From Dothistroma septosporum (Eukaryota > Ascomycota > Dothideomycetes > Mycosphaerellales > Mycosphaerellaceae): a stretch of 64,000 nt of DNA. A program made the position numbers and the translations under genes. The stretch covers positions 496,001-560,000 of the forward strand of contig NBZP02000048.1 of assembly GCA_002236755.2 (NCBI GenBank). Direction: 5' to 3'. Positions 31,817-41,557 of the stretch are shown in pieces (the first letter of the stretch is position 1; every line of letters begins with the position of its first letter). The notes beneath the pieces are model-generated. The model had not been told where the DNA came from, made no database searches, and saw only the letters and a list, made by a program, of their open reading frames with translations.

Positions 31817-33019
31817 TCAGTAGTCGAAGTCTGCGTCGAATTGCAGATAGAACATCTTATCGAATTCGAGCTCGCAAACATCAAATTGTTCACAGAGCTT
31901 CTCCATGCACCCGCGCAGACTGCCCAGGTAACAGTCGAAACGCTTGTAGTTGTAGGGCGCCGGTCCGCTACGCACCAGTAGAATTGTACAAGGCAACTCT
32001 CGTATCTTGCCGGCCCAAGCTGTCGTGAGTGTGACTGCCCACAGAAATTCTTGTGGCTTCCCTTTGATGTGTATTGGTCGGCCCTCCAGGGGCACGAGCT
32101 TACGGGCGTTGGCGCAGATCTCAATGCCCCAACTTGTCGCTCACGGGGGATGGACAGCACGATGATGTTTCGGCAAGTCCTCTTTGAGATCTGCGTATAC
32201 GTTGAAGTCCTCACGCTGCGACACTGGTGCCATGTTTCCGCAGGTCCGGAAACTAGCAGGCGTCGGAGCCAACACAAGATGAGGACCTTTGCTGTTACAG
32301 GACCATGCGAAGAGCGACTCATCAGAGTACTTTTGCAGGATCTCAATCTGCAACCTCTGAAATGCCTTGTCGCCCTCGCCGTACAAGAGTGGCATGTTGA
32401 TATGGAACAGGCCTAGAAGGGAGTAGGCTACATCTTCGCGTCTGGTAGTCAAACGTCCAGCTGCCCACGAAAGCTTCTGTGCGATCGTGGCATGCCGATA
32501 CATGCCGCGAACTTTCAACACTGCACCCGGAATCCTAGACAGTGCAGCAATCTGATCAGCCATTCCATGCTTCGAACCTATCTCTCGCCACTCTCGGTCG
32601 CAGAAGATGACGCTCTCGGGTGCGATAAGCTCCTGTAGAGTCCAGCCCCTTTGCCACCAGGCACTTTCACGCCATGTCTCCGCATTGTCGACATCCTGCA
32701 GATAAGCAAAGCAGACATGAGCCTTCTGGTACCAAGCGAACATGGAATTGATGGACTCTGACAGCTCAGCCGACGACTTCTTATCAATACAGCAGGTGTC
32801 GACCCAGGCCCATCCGAGGCCAGTGGCTGATGCATGTTTGCAGAATTGAGTGATCTTCTTGAAGCCGGGACTGTCTTTCTTAAGGCCGCGCACGTAGTCA
32901 TCGTATGTGACCTCGTCCCCTCGAGCGCCCCAGCGATGTGACAAGACAGCATATGCAGGAGTCGAGTGGCCTTCGAATTCCTCGAACTGCAGCGAGGACG
33001 CGTTGATGAGTCTGATCAT
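31817..33019 (-). pseudogene. HET-domain gene with premature in-frame TGA
   Basis: The ATG at 33019 begins MIRLINASSLQFEEFEG, as in HET-6-type proteins. The HET domain is complete: AYAVLSHRWG (about 22-31), GLGWAWVDTCCIDKKSSAE, SINSMFAWYQKAHVCFAYL and WWQRGWTLQELIAP, then TTRREDVAYSLLGLFHINMP. The frame stops at TGA 32143-32141 after 292 codons. The same frame then stays open from just past the stop to TGA at 31817 and carries a plausible family C-terminus (LEGRPIHIKGKPQEFLWAV, PAPYNYKRFDCYLGSL). An intron cannot remove the TGA: GTGAGC there leaves only 25 bases to the next fitting AG. Either a 292-aa truncated protein is made or the gene is dead. HET proteins trigger incompatibility cell death in fungi. 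It diverges from SFH5 across 295 bp. Confidence 0.75.
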
Positions 33020-33314
33020 GTTAGTGCGGTAGAAATGGAAGTGGCGGATGCGAGTGTGATTGCGAAGGCACGTGACGATCTGTGGTGGCCGGCGAAAGCA
33101 TTGACGATGTGCATCATCTCAGCGAGATGATGTCTTGGATATGAAGTGGAGGGGGAGTGTCAAAGAAGATGATGAAGAGTGGTTATGGTCAGTGGAAAGA
33201 GAAGCAAGTCGCGTCGCGGGCTGCGGATCGGAAGCGAGCTTGAGCGCAATGAATTGGCTTTCTGACCGAATCAGATCATCAGCAACAAAGATCGAATCCG
33301 CCCCCCTTAGCAGC

Positions 33315-34440
33315 ATGGCGGTAGACTGGAGTGATCTGCCAAAGGAGCACAAGCTCGCGCAATTCGCGGCTGGCTTGTCCAGCATTCTCGAGACAGCCGG
33401 CTACAATGAGATGTACGGTGTTGAGTTGATCGCTCCATCGACAGAGTAGGTACATGGTGACCACCACTGACAAACGCCGCATGCTGAGCCTCACCAAGCA
33501 CGCCGGCACCGCATACTACACTCATCATCCTCCAGAAGTACTTGCGAGCCAACGTCGATGACCTCGAAAAGGCCAAGGAACAGCTGACCGCCGCACTGAA
33601 ATGGCGGAAAGAGTACCAGCCTCTCAGAGCAAAAGATGAAGTCTTCGATGGGGACAAGTTCGCCAGTATCGGATACGTGACGAAAGTCAAGGGGGCAAAA
33701 GAGACACCAAACGAGGAGGACGTGGCATGCTTCAACATCTACGGCAACGCTGCTAAAGACTCCAAGAAGGTGTTTGGCGATACTGAAGCGTAACTGAGGG
33801 CCATCCCATTGAACGCTGCTATGGCTAAAACGAGTGCAGATTCATTCGCTGGAGAGTCGCGCAGCAAGAACTCGCCATCTCTCAGCTCAATCTCAGCTCG
33901 GCCGACAAGTCCATTCCAGAATATGGCACGGGCCCTGATCCGTACAAGATGATCGCCGTCCACGACTATCTCTCCGTCTCCTTCTTCCGCCAGCCTGCTG
34001 AGATCAAGGCATCTTCGCAGAAGATCATCGATATGTTTCAGCGATACTACCCCGAGACCGTTAGCTACAAGTACTTCGTCAACGTGCCCACCGTCATGCA
34101 GTGGATGATGGGCGCTATGAAGATGCTGATGAGCAAAGATAGCATCCAGACAATGACGTGGATGACCTACGGCAACCAGCTATGTCACTACCTGGGCCCG
34201 GACATTCCCAAAGAGTACGGTGGAACTGGCGCACCATTGGTGGAGACCGCCATCACACCGAACTATGGCGTTCATGAGAAGCAAGCTGCAAAGCCGGCTG
34301 AGGCAGTCACCGAGACTGCGCCGCCTGCCCAGACTGACTCTATACCAACAGCCCAAGTCGTTGCTGCTCAACAAGGTCCTCCCGCAGGCACCATCCCCGA
34401 AGTAATCGGACAGCCCGAGGACAAGTCTACGGAGGCTTAA
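33315..34440 (+). CDS. SFH5: Sfh5, SEC14-family phosphatidylinositol transfer protein
   Basis: Three exons, 33315..33445, 33499..33789 and 33840..34440, with introns of 53 bp (GTAGGT...CCAAG) and 50 bp (GTAACT...TGCAG, branch GGCTAAAA), give 340 aa. Junctions read PST-D-TPAPHTTLIILQKYLRAN and FGDTEA-FIRWRVAQQE, matching the family. The CRAL-TRIO N-domain is followed by the SEC14 lipid-binding domain (IGYVTKVKG, CFNIYGNA, MIAVHDYLSVSF, FFRQPAEIKASSQKIIDMF, YFVNVPTVMQWMMGAMKMLM). The C-terminal 70 residues are Pro/Ala/Thr-rich. Sfh5 exchanges phosphatidylinositol between ER and plasma-membrane regions; the yeast protein can also bind haem. The start could lie further upstream in frame, but 33315 gives a normal length. 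Confidence 0.93.
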
Positions 34441-34961
34441 ACACCACAAAATAGTTCTGCTTTCCTCGCTCTATACCCCTTTTAAAACGAGTTTCTACTA
34501 TTGATTGATAGACTTAATTATGGAAGGTGCAGCTTCCAGGCGTTGAACGAAATTCCGTAGCATTCCAGTCTTGGCATGCCAGAAACAAAGAGCTGACCTA
34601 GACATTCCAGTGACCATGCTCCAGCGTGCGTACGCCACAACAGGTTTGTGGCAGGTCAGCGACTATCTCTCATACAAACTAAATGAGAATCTGCGGATGG
34701 TGACATGACATACGGCAAATTACGTGAACTGATCCGAACGACCTATGATAACACAATATGAATTCTAGTGAACAGGTGTACGTCTACAGGCATGACAACG
34801 AACCCTTTCCGGACCCGGGCAAAGGTCGCGGGACCTGGTAAGTAGGCACAAAGCGCCGTAACAAGAAGTGCTCCGACAATAAGCTGAGTGCTATATCCAT
34901 TACGTTCTGTTGCTAATGAATAGCCGCCACTACTTTGCATCTGCAGGCGGTCGATCAAATC
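34441..34961. other. Intergenic
   Basis: Tandem spacer: 3' UTR of SFH5, including AT-rich sequence near 34490-34530, then the promoter of the next gene. No feature recognised. Confidence 0.4.
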
Positions 34962-36332
34962 ATGGCAGATCGACTGAATCAGGAAGAGCACATTCGGCGT
35001 CGCCAGCGAGGCATTGCCTTTTTCGACTATGGCCATAGCTCGCCGCTCGATGAGAAGTCATCCATGCCTCGCGCAGTCAGCTACCAAACTGCGTCCGAGC
35101 AGTATGCAGTCCAGATTGTCCGCTTGGTCATCACCGCTCTGCGAGGCCTGGCCATCCTGCTCGCGGTTGTGGTGTTTCTAGGCATCGGCCTTCGAGGCGT
35201 TGGCAGCGCCTGTACCCACCTTCCATCCCGCACCCCCGGCTGCGGCAGCGCTCTGATCGAATCCACAACGCCGTATCTCAGTACCTTCAAAAACGGCACA
35301 ACACCCCTGACTGAGACTTTCAAGTCCCTCACCAATGTCGTCCAAATGGCGCCTTCTCTCTCGGTCCTTGGCACAGCCATGCATCTCGTCAGCGCCAACT
35401 TTTCCTCCACCCACGATGAACTCAAACAGTTCCCTGAAGTCTACCAAACAAAACACACCAGCCTCGACACCCTCACTGAGACCCTGGGTCATGCACTTGG
35501 CGCAGCAGAGCTTCTCAGCCGCTCCGACTTCTCCTACCGGGACGAGAGCCTCCTTTGGGGCCACAATGGGATGGAAACGATCGGGAAAATGGTCGATACC
35601 TACACCACCGCTCTCAATGAACACAGCACCCTGACATGGGGATTAGTAGAACAGGTCCTGCACCGGATCCCGTTCACCGCCCGGTACACGCCCTCCTACG
35701 ACATTGCATATACCTATTTCTACTTCGGCGGACAACAATGGCTCGAGATCGAACAACTCGTTCATATGGCCAATGACTCCAGCACTCTCCTCACTGAACT
35801 CACGACGAACCTGTCCACGCTCTCCACCCACCTCGAGAAAGTTTCAGCCGAGAACAAGGTCTTCTGCGCAGGCTATGATCCCAATAACAACAACACGACA
35901 AACTCGACGCAAGCAGCTCTCTGCCACCTCGACCCCTCCCTCCAAATCCACAAAGTCCAATCCATGCTCTCCGCAACCCGCTGGACACACTCCGTCGTCT
36001 CCACGGCCTTATCGCACTACACGTCCGCTCTCAGCAACATAAAAGCTCCCACCAACGCACTGCAACTCGACGTGTCAGGCTATACCTCTTTCCTCCCCTC
36101 TAAGGGCACGACCTCCGCCCGGAAGCTGAGACAAATCTTGGAGACTGAGATGCAGCAATTGACGCAATACTCACACGTAGCGAGGAGATGGGAGAAGTTC
36201 ATGGCGAAGCTGGGAAAGGAGTTGACAAAGGGCGAGGATGTCGGGAAACTGAATGAGCATGTAAATGCTGCTGTGGTGAGCGGGATGGATCATAGGTGGT
36301 GGTCAGGGGTGAAGGGGCATGGGGAACTGTAG
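34962..36332 (+). CDS. Single-pass membrane protein of unknown function
   Basis: Single exon, 456 aa from the first ATG at 34962 (MADRLNQEEHIRRRQRG); the frame opens earlier, but with a TTG. A basic cytosolic N-terminus of about 50 residues precedes one strong transmembrane helix at about residues 54-77 (LVITALRGLAILLAVVVFLG). The rest, about 380 residues, would be lumenal or extracellular. It is mostly helical, with N-glycosylation sequons (NGTT, NFSS, NDSS, NLST, NNTT, NSTQ) and few cysteines. The layout is type II. I do not recognise a family; a fungal-specific surface or endomembrane protein is likely. Leu/Thr/Ser-rich amphipathic helices suggest coiled-coil packing. Confidence 0.7.
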   Translation: MADRLNQEEHIRRRQRGIAFFDYGHSSPLDEKSSMPRAVSYQTASEQYAVQIVRLVITALRGLAILLAVVVFLGIGLRGVGSACTHLPSRTPGCGSALIESTTPYLSTFKNGTTPLTETFKSLTNVVQMAPSLSVLGTAMHLVSANFSSTHDELKQFPEVYQTKHTSLDTLTETLGHALGAAELLSRSDFSYRDESLLWGHNGMETIGKMVDTYTTALNEHSTLTWGLVEQVLHRIPFTARYTPSYDIAYTYFYFGGQQWLEIEQLVHMANDSSTLLTELTTNLSTLSTHLEKVSAENKVFCAGYDPNNNNTTNSTQAALCHLDPSLQIHKVQSMLSATRWTHSVVSTALSHYTSALSNIKAPTNALQLDVSGYTSFLPSKGTTSARKLRQILETEMQQLTQYSHVARRWEKFMAKLGKELTKGEDVGKLNEHVNAAVVSGMDHRWWSGVKGHGEL

Positions 36333-36649
36333 ACGGCACATAGTAGAGTGTCAACTGGAAAATTGATTTCCTCATCGAGTCGCTCCACTGATACCATCAC
36401 CATTCTATATGCCACGACATCATACCATGATCGATCATGTCTAGTAAAGTCAGATGAACAAATAGCAGACTTTCGCCTCCCCCGCTACCAATAGCAATGC
36501 CTCATCAACGGTCGGTGGCAGTCCTTGCCTTCGCTAATACCAAGCCAGAACTCCATGCATGATCAATCAACAGCCCAACCACACCACTCCTGATGCCCTC
36601 CGTCTCACCAACGCCATCCCAAGAAATGAATGCAAAAATCATTCACACC
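36333..36649. other. Convergent 3' intergenic
   Basis: Spacer between the convergent membrane-protein gene and SIP5. No further feature. Confidence 0.4.
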
Positions 36650-39259
36650 TCACACTTCCCTTCTCTCCGCCTGTTTTCCAGCGGGATCCACGTCGATCCC
36701 GCCAACTTCCTTACTATCGCTCACGACCAATGTCGTCCGCTGACCCGTCTCAATATCATCTCCCCGCTTCTGCTCCGGCCGCTCCACATAAATCGGCGGC
36801 GGCGCACTCGCACTACTATCTCCACTGTCACCTCTACTCCTGTTTCCCTCAGTAAGACTAGACGGCGCTAGGCCCGGGCTCGCAGTCGGCGAAGGCTCCT
36901 TCAGCTCTTCCTCAGCTGTGGTCCCAGCGTGCTCAACATGCTCGTTTCTTTCTTCCTTGCCAATCATAGCCGCGAGTGAGCGGAAGTTGAACATCGGTTC
37001 CGCCGAAGAGGCAGTGGCGGCGGGTGTGCCGGTCGTGGAGGAGAGATTGGAGTTGTCGTTTTGGGCGCCAGGCGTAATGTCTAGATGTGATGGTAGATCC
37101 GAGCTCGCGGGAATACTCCCCGGCTGTGGCGACTCAATGAACGAAGATGCAGCGGAGGAGGCATTCGATAGTTCGCGAAGATGTGAAGATCGGGGGTTGG
37201 CCGGAGTGTTGATCGGCGCCGAAGCCGGTGGCTGAAGATTCGCCCGTGATTCTTCAAGATGCCGCTGTGCATTTGAACTTTCCGGTGACACGTCGCGATT
37301 TAGCGTTGACGTCGGTTCCGCCAGTGGGTTGAAACCTGCGAAGTCCTGCACCGGCTGCTTCCCCTTGCCTTGGACCTGCTCCTCTGCAATAGGCTGACCG
37401 CCAAGATTGCTGCTGGATCTGGCCATACTCGTACTCGCCCAAGTGCTATTGCTGTCGTTCGTGCCAGCATGATACAGCGCGCCACCAGCCGCCACGCCTT
37501 TCCTAACAGCCTTCTCAGCCTTCTTTTCCTCCTTCTTATCAGCCTTCGCCCTCTTCTTCGCATCCTTTTGAGCCTCCTTCTCCTCCTTTCGTTTCCGTTC
37601 TTCCTCCGCGGCGAGAGACAGTCTTATGGCCTCCATCATCATAAGATCTTCAAGGTCGTCGACTCGGTTCCTTCGTGAGCTCGTACGTCCAGAGACCAGA
37701 TCACCGCTCGCATCGCCTGGACGATATCTGTTAGAAGGGCGAAAGTAAGCATCATATTCTGCCGGTGACATACCTTCACGCGGTGTTCCACTGCCGCTCG
37801 CGTTCGGGCTGTCACCGAAAAGTGTTCTCCTACGTCGTCCCAACAATCCACGTGATGATCCATCGCCTTGATTTCCGAGAACGTACGCGGCGTTATGGAG
37901 GGCCGTCGCTGCAGCTGACCTTCGCAAAGCGTGTGCCCTTGCATCATCCAGCTTCTTCTTCCAGTCGGGCCGTACTCGATCTGTTGTGATCACGCGTGAA
38001 TCGTGCGCCGACAGTGATATCGCTCTTTTTCGTCCAGCGGCGGGCGTAAGCGAGGTCGAAGATGCATTGGCATAGGTAGGGGTCTTGAACGAAATGCTGC
38101 TCTGCTGCGAATACGCCAGGCCTCTCTTAAAAGGCGGTGGATCATAAGTCACACCAAATTCAGGCATCACACAGTACGGACACGCAGCAATCTCCGAAAC
38201 CAGCATCTCGGCCTCCTCCTCAGGCGATCGTTCCTGTCCAGGCTGTTCGTGCTCCGGTGGGTGTGGATCGGGTCGTTTGATTTGCACAAAGCACTCCGAG
38301 CATATCGCCTGATGACAACATCGCGTCTTGTTGAGATATGGTGGATAGTACATGAAGCAGATTGGACACTCTTCAGCATCCTTGTAGAGGTAAGCCTCTA
38401 CAGGCTGGCCATTGACATTCGGATCGTTAGGCAGCCGAATCTCCTGCGGGCTGATGTCCGGCGACAGGTTCTTTCCCGTGAGAGTAGAAGCAAGCGTCTT
38501 CGCCCGGCCTCTGAACAGTGGGTTGTTCGAGCTCGCGCCAGTAGGCGAAGATGGACCAGAATTGGAAGAGAAAGCAGGATGCGACGAAGACAAACTCGCG
38601 GACCTGTCTGACTGATACGACTGCGACCTCGAAGTGATCGGCACAGTCAGACTGGTCAGATTGGCCTCACTGGCCCTCGGGGCATCTCTCTCTCCCTGCC
38701 GCGAAGCACTGCTTGCCATCTCCGGCGGCACCTCATCAGGCTTCGGTATCGGCAATCCCCTCGCAGCAGCGATAAGCTGTGCCTCCGTCCATGAGTCCGA
38801 GTGGTCATCTAGACCCTTCCAGAAAGGCGCGAGTCTTCTCTCAATCTGCAGCTGCCTGACCACAGCTTTGCTGAAGTCCTCGGGGCCGCTGTAGACGCCT
38901 AATGTGACGAGGTACCCTCCATCAACATGTTCCTCCCGCAAACTCCGCTCTCGCTCTTTCAGTCGTGCCAGCCGCTCTTTTTCCATTCTCCGTGCCTCCC
39001 TCTCCTGCTTCGTCTCTCGTGGTCGTTCCGGCGCCGTCGGGTCTGTCTGCCTATCTCCTCTCCCTATGTGCAAGAACGCAAGGTTACTACTACTCCCTCG
39101 TGCACTGCCATTTCGGTTCGTATATATCGTACCAGTGAGACGATCACCGGGTGCTGGGTGGGATGGCGACGGCTCTCCCGAAGCTACTTGCTGACATGCC
39201 TGTCGCAAGCTGCTCGGCTTCGAGGCTTTGCGCTCGTCCTTGGAGGAGCTATTGCCCAT
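36650..39259 (-). CDS. SIP5: Sip5 (SNF1-interacting) homolog
   Basis: Single exon, 869 aa, beginning MGNSSSKDERKASK. Gly2 with Ser at position 6 is a classic N-myristoylation context. After a charged EREARRMEKERLARL helix comes the conserved SIP5 block GYLVTLGVYSGPEDFSKAVV...WTEAQLIAAARGLPIP. At about residues 296-365 a zinc-binding, RING-like module follows: CPICFMYYPPYLNKTRCCHQ, CSECFVQIKRPDP and, after a linker, CPYC. The long remainder is disordered with a Lys/Glu/Arg-rich helix (EEERKRKEEKEAQKDAKKRA). Yeast Sip5 binds the Snf1 kinase and the PP1 regulator Reg1, linking glucose signalling; the molecular activity is not settled. The length agrees with filamentous-fungal orthologs as I recall them. 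Confidence 0.92.
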   Translation of the reverse strand: MGNSSSKDERKASKPSSLRQACQQVASGEPSPSHPAPGDRLTGTIYTNRNGSARGSSSNLAFLHIGRGDRQTDPTAPERPRETKQEREARRMEKERLARLKERERSLREEHVDGGYLVTLGVYSGPEDFSKAVVRQLQIERRLAPFWKGLDDHSDSWTEAQLIAAARGLPIPKPDEVPPEMASSASRQGERDAPRASEANLTSLTVPITSRSQSYQSDRSASLSSSHPAFSSNSGPSSPTGASSNNPLFRGRAKTLASTLTGKNLSPDISPQEIRLPNDPNVNGQPVEAYLYKDAEECPICFMYYPPYLNKTRCCHQAICSECFVQIKRPDPHPPEHEQPGQERSPEEEAEMLVSEIAACPYCVMPEFGVTYDPPPFKRGLAYSQQSSISFKTPTYANASSTSLTPAAGRKRAISLSAHDSRVITTDRVRPDWKKKLDDARAHALRRSAAATALHNAAYVLGNQGDGSSRGLLGRRRRTLFGDSPNASGSGTPREGMSPAEYDAYFRPSNRYRPGDASGDLVSGRTSSRRNRVDDLEDLMMMEAIRLSLAAEEERKRKEEKEAQKDAKKRAKADKKEEKKAEKAVRKGVAAGGALYHAGTNDSNSTWASTSMARSSSNLGGQPIAEEQVQGKGKQPVQDFAGFNPLAEPTSTLNRDVSPESSNAQRHLEESRANLQPPASAPINTPANPRSSHLRELSNASSAASSFIESPQPGSIPASSDLPSHLDITPGAQNDNSNLSSTTGTPAATASSAEPMFNFRSLAAMIGKEERNEHVEHAGTTAEEELKEPSPTASPGLAPSSLTEGNRSRGDSGDSSASAPPPIYVERPEQKRGDDIETGQRTTLVVSDSKEVGGIDVDPAGKQAERREV

Positions 39260-40213
39260 ATTCGATCGCGATCCGAGGGTGATCCAAGGTTCAGTCAGGC
39301 ATATGGCGCGACGATGTAGAGGGATTTGGCGGCCTGGATGTTTGCGCTTGCATTGAAAGCTTCTCAGTAAACGTGTCGCGTGCCACCAGCTCCAGCAAGA
39401 GTGTTGGATGCCGCGATTTCTAGTGGATCAATCTAGCTCAGCTGATTGTCAGGTCCAGCACGCGCACACGTGAGAAGCAGTCGGAGCGAACAGGATCACG
39501 GCAGCGCGATAGTGGGCATAGGCGGATAGGTGGTGCTCCGCGGGCTCCAGTTCGGAGGGGTTGGGCGTTTCAGCGAGGACTGCAACAGCACGACTCCACT
39601 CGCCCTACAATGCAACGGAAACAATACGTCCAGGGTCGATGTGCGCATCACACACAGATCAGTGGGTGTGGTGCAGTAAAGGGACAGCAATAAGCACGGC
39701 AAGTGCCGGAGTACGTAAGGTCAGGCAGGAGTGGTTAGTGTTGCGGAGGAGGAACAAGAAAGTGACATGCTCTCATGCAGCTCTCAGCACCAAAGCGAGC
39801 CTCAGACAGCCGGCGGTGACATCAGCTCTGTCAAATCTGCTCCGTTATCCGGACTAGCTCCGTGCATGTACCTGGCCCATCCTCCTCCTCACACGTGCCA
39901 GTGGAAGCAGTTACAGACAGATGAGCACCGCCGTTGTCAGGATGAGCTGGTCGCACCTCTCTCACACGACACAAATACACGTTTCCGATTCTTCTATCTT
40001 CAGTAGCGACTTACGTAGCTGCCTGGAATCCCTCCAGGGCACCGGCATGCAGTATTTTGCAACCATTTCTTAGCCATGCACTATCCTGGCACCTCATGTG
40101 ATTAGGCTGATATGCAAGTCTGACTCTAACTCTCGCCAAAGCATCACATGCCCAAAGTGCTACATCGACGCCAGCCCAGGCCTGTCCAACCCATCGTCTC
40201 GTCTCGCCTCGCC
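39260..40213. other. Intergenic
   Basis: About 950 bases between the promoter side of SIP5 and the 3' end of the aldo/keto reductase gene. Short ORFs only; no element recognised. Confidence 0.4.
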
Positions 40214-41557
40214 TTATCGTAAAGGCAGCGTCAAAGCTATCTCGTCGGGCTCATTATTGGGTTGCGGACTCGCGGCCGGGGTCATCCAGGGCGCAGGCGC
40301 ATCCTCGGACCGGAGCAGGTGATCTCCCTCACCCTGCTTCTGCTTCGCGCGCTTATTGACGAACGGTATCCAGCCCTCCGCCGCACCTCTGGTGCCTGGA
40401 TCGTTCCCGCTCGCCCAAGTGTAATCGAGGTACTCATCCAAATGTTCTTGAATTCCATCGGCGAGGATCTGCACAGCTTTCTGCCGATTCAAGCTCCATT
40501 CGTGGTCGCGCTTCCATCGTCCTGCGAGACGTGCAGTCTCGGCGCCGTTCTCGAGGCCGTCGAGGATACTGCGCCAAACTTGCATTGTCTTCTCGAGTTC
40601 GCTGGCTTTGCTGACGCCCATGACGCTGACGCCGAGTCTGTCGCCGCCGACTTGGGCGTTGGATTCGCGCTTCCAGGGGATTCCAGAGGCCGGGTCGCCG
40701 CGTGAGCCTACTGATGCGCCGATCTTCAGCCATTGCTCGAGGGCATATCGAATCGCGATGACTTCGAGCTTCTCGTCGTGGCGGTCGCAGAAATCGCTCG
40801 CGCGTTTGACTGCGACTCTTAGGTCGTTGCTCGCCGGATGCCAATTGCCCATACTGCCAACAGGCACTCCGTCCCGGCGCAGTAGACCCATCCCGAGTGG
40901 AGACGCATTGGGCACGACATCCACGCCTGCTTCTTTCAATTGCTCTATGCCCGTCGATGCGAGTAGCTGGTTCTGCAGCGTGAAGTTTGCATACGACATC
41001 ACGGCATCGAGTGGCTCCCCAGTCTCGCGCAGGACTCTACTCGCAAGCGAGCACAGCACCGGTACTGGGTATCCTGAAATCCCAACATATTTGATCGTGC
41101 CGTCCTCATCTCTTATCCTTCGTAGCTCATGTATCGCCTCCATCACCTCATCTTCCGTCACAAACTCCACATCATGGCAATAAACCAAGTCGAGGTACGG
41201 CGTCTTTAGTCGTTCCAGACTCTGCTTCACACTCTGTCTTACCCATTCTCTCGAATAGTCAAACTCGTCATTCGCCATTCGACCGCATTTCGTAATGAGG
41301 AAGAACTCCTCGCGAGGAAAGTTCTCATGAACGAACTCTGTGTTCAGCGCCGCGCCAAGAATCTCCTCGGAAGGGCCGTAGTACGGCGATGTATCAAAAG
41401 CTCTTATACCATGTTCAAGGGCGGTCTTGACAAGTCCCGTGGGATCCAGCTCGTACGGATCGGGATTGTATTGGTAGTTGAAGGTCGCCGTGCCAAATAT
41501 GAGCGGCGGCAAGACACTCGAAAGCAACACCTTCTGTTCCTGTCCATTTGTCGCCAT
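40214..41557 (-). CDS. ARA2: Aldo/keto reductase, ARA2-type D-arabinose dehydrogenase
   Basis: Single exon, 447 aa from the ATG at 41557 (MATNGQEQKVLLSSVLPPLI). The open frame extends to 41701 without conservation. AKR fold: PPLIFGTATFNYQYN, then the catalytic Asp/Tyr in AFDTSPYYGPSEEILG, Lys in FFLITKCGRM and His in DLVYCHDVEFV; later SYANFTLQNQLL and an NAD(P)-contact region near SVMGVSKASELE. This order and these blocks fit NAD-dependent D-arabinose 1-dehydrogenase (yeast Ara2), which feeds D-arabinono-1,4-lactone to D-erythroascorbate synthesis; a related L-galactose-dehydrogenase-type activity is possible. The C-terminal 60 residues are an acidic, Pro-rich extension beyond the barrel. 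Confidence 0.85.
   Translation of the reverse strand: MATNGQEQKVLLSSVLPPLIFGTATFNYQYNPDPYELDPTGLVKTALEHGIRAFDTSPYYGPSEEILGAALNTEFVHENFPREEFFLITKCGRMANDEFDYSREWVRQSVKQSLERLKTPYLDLVYCHDVEFVTEDEVMEAIHELRRIRDEDGTIKYVGISGYPVPVLCSLASRVLRETGEPLDAVMSYANFTLQNQLLASTGIEQLKEAGVDVVPNASPLGMGLLRRDGVPVGSMGNWHPASNDLRVAVKRASDFCDRHDEKLEVIAIRYALEQWLKIGASVGSRGDPASGIPWKRESNAQVGGDRLGVSVMGVSKASELEKTMQVWRSILDGLENGAETARLAGRWKRDHEWSLNRQKAVQILADGIQEHLDEYLDYTWASGNDPGTRGAAEGWIPFVNKRAKQKQGEGDHLLRSEDAPAPWMTPAASPQPNNEPDEIALTLPLR

Noticed and set aside
32110..32145. Intron hiding the HET stop codon
   Set aside because: From the GTGAGC donor only 25 bases remain to a fitting AG, too short to splice.
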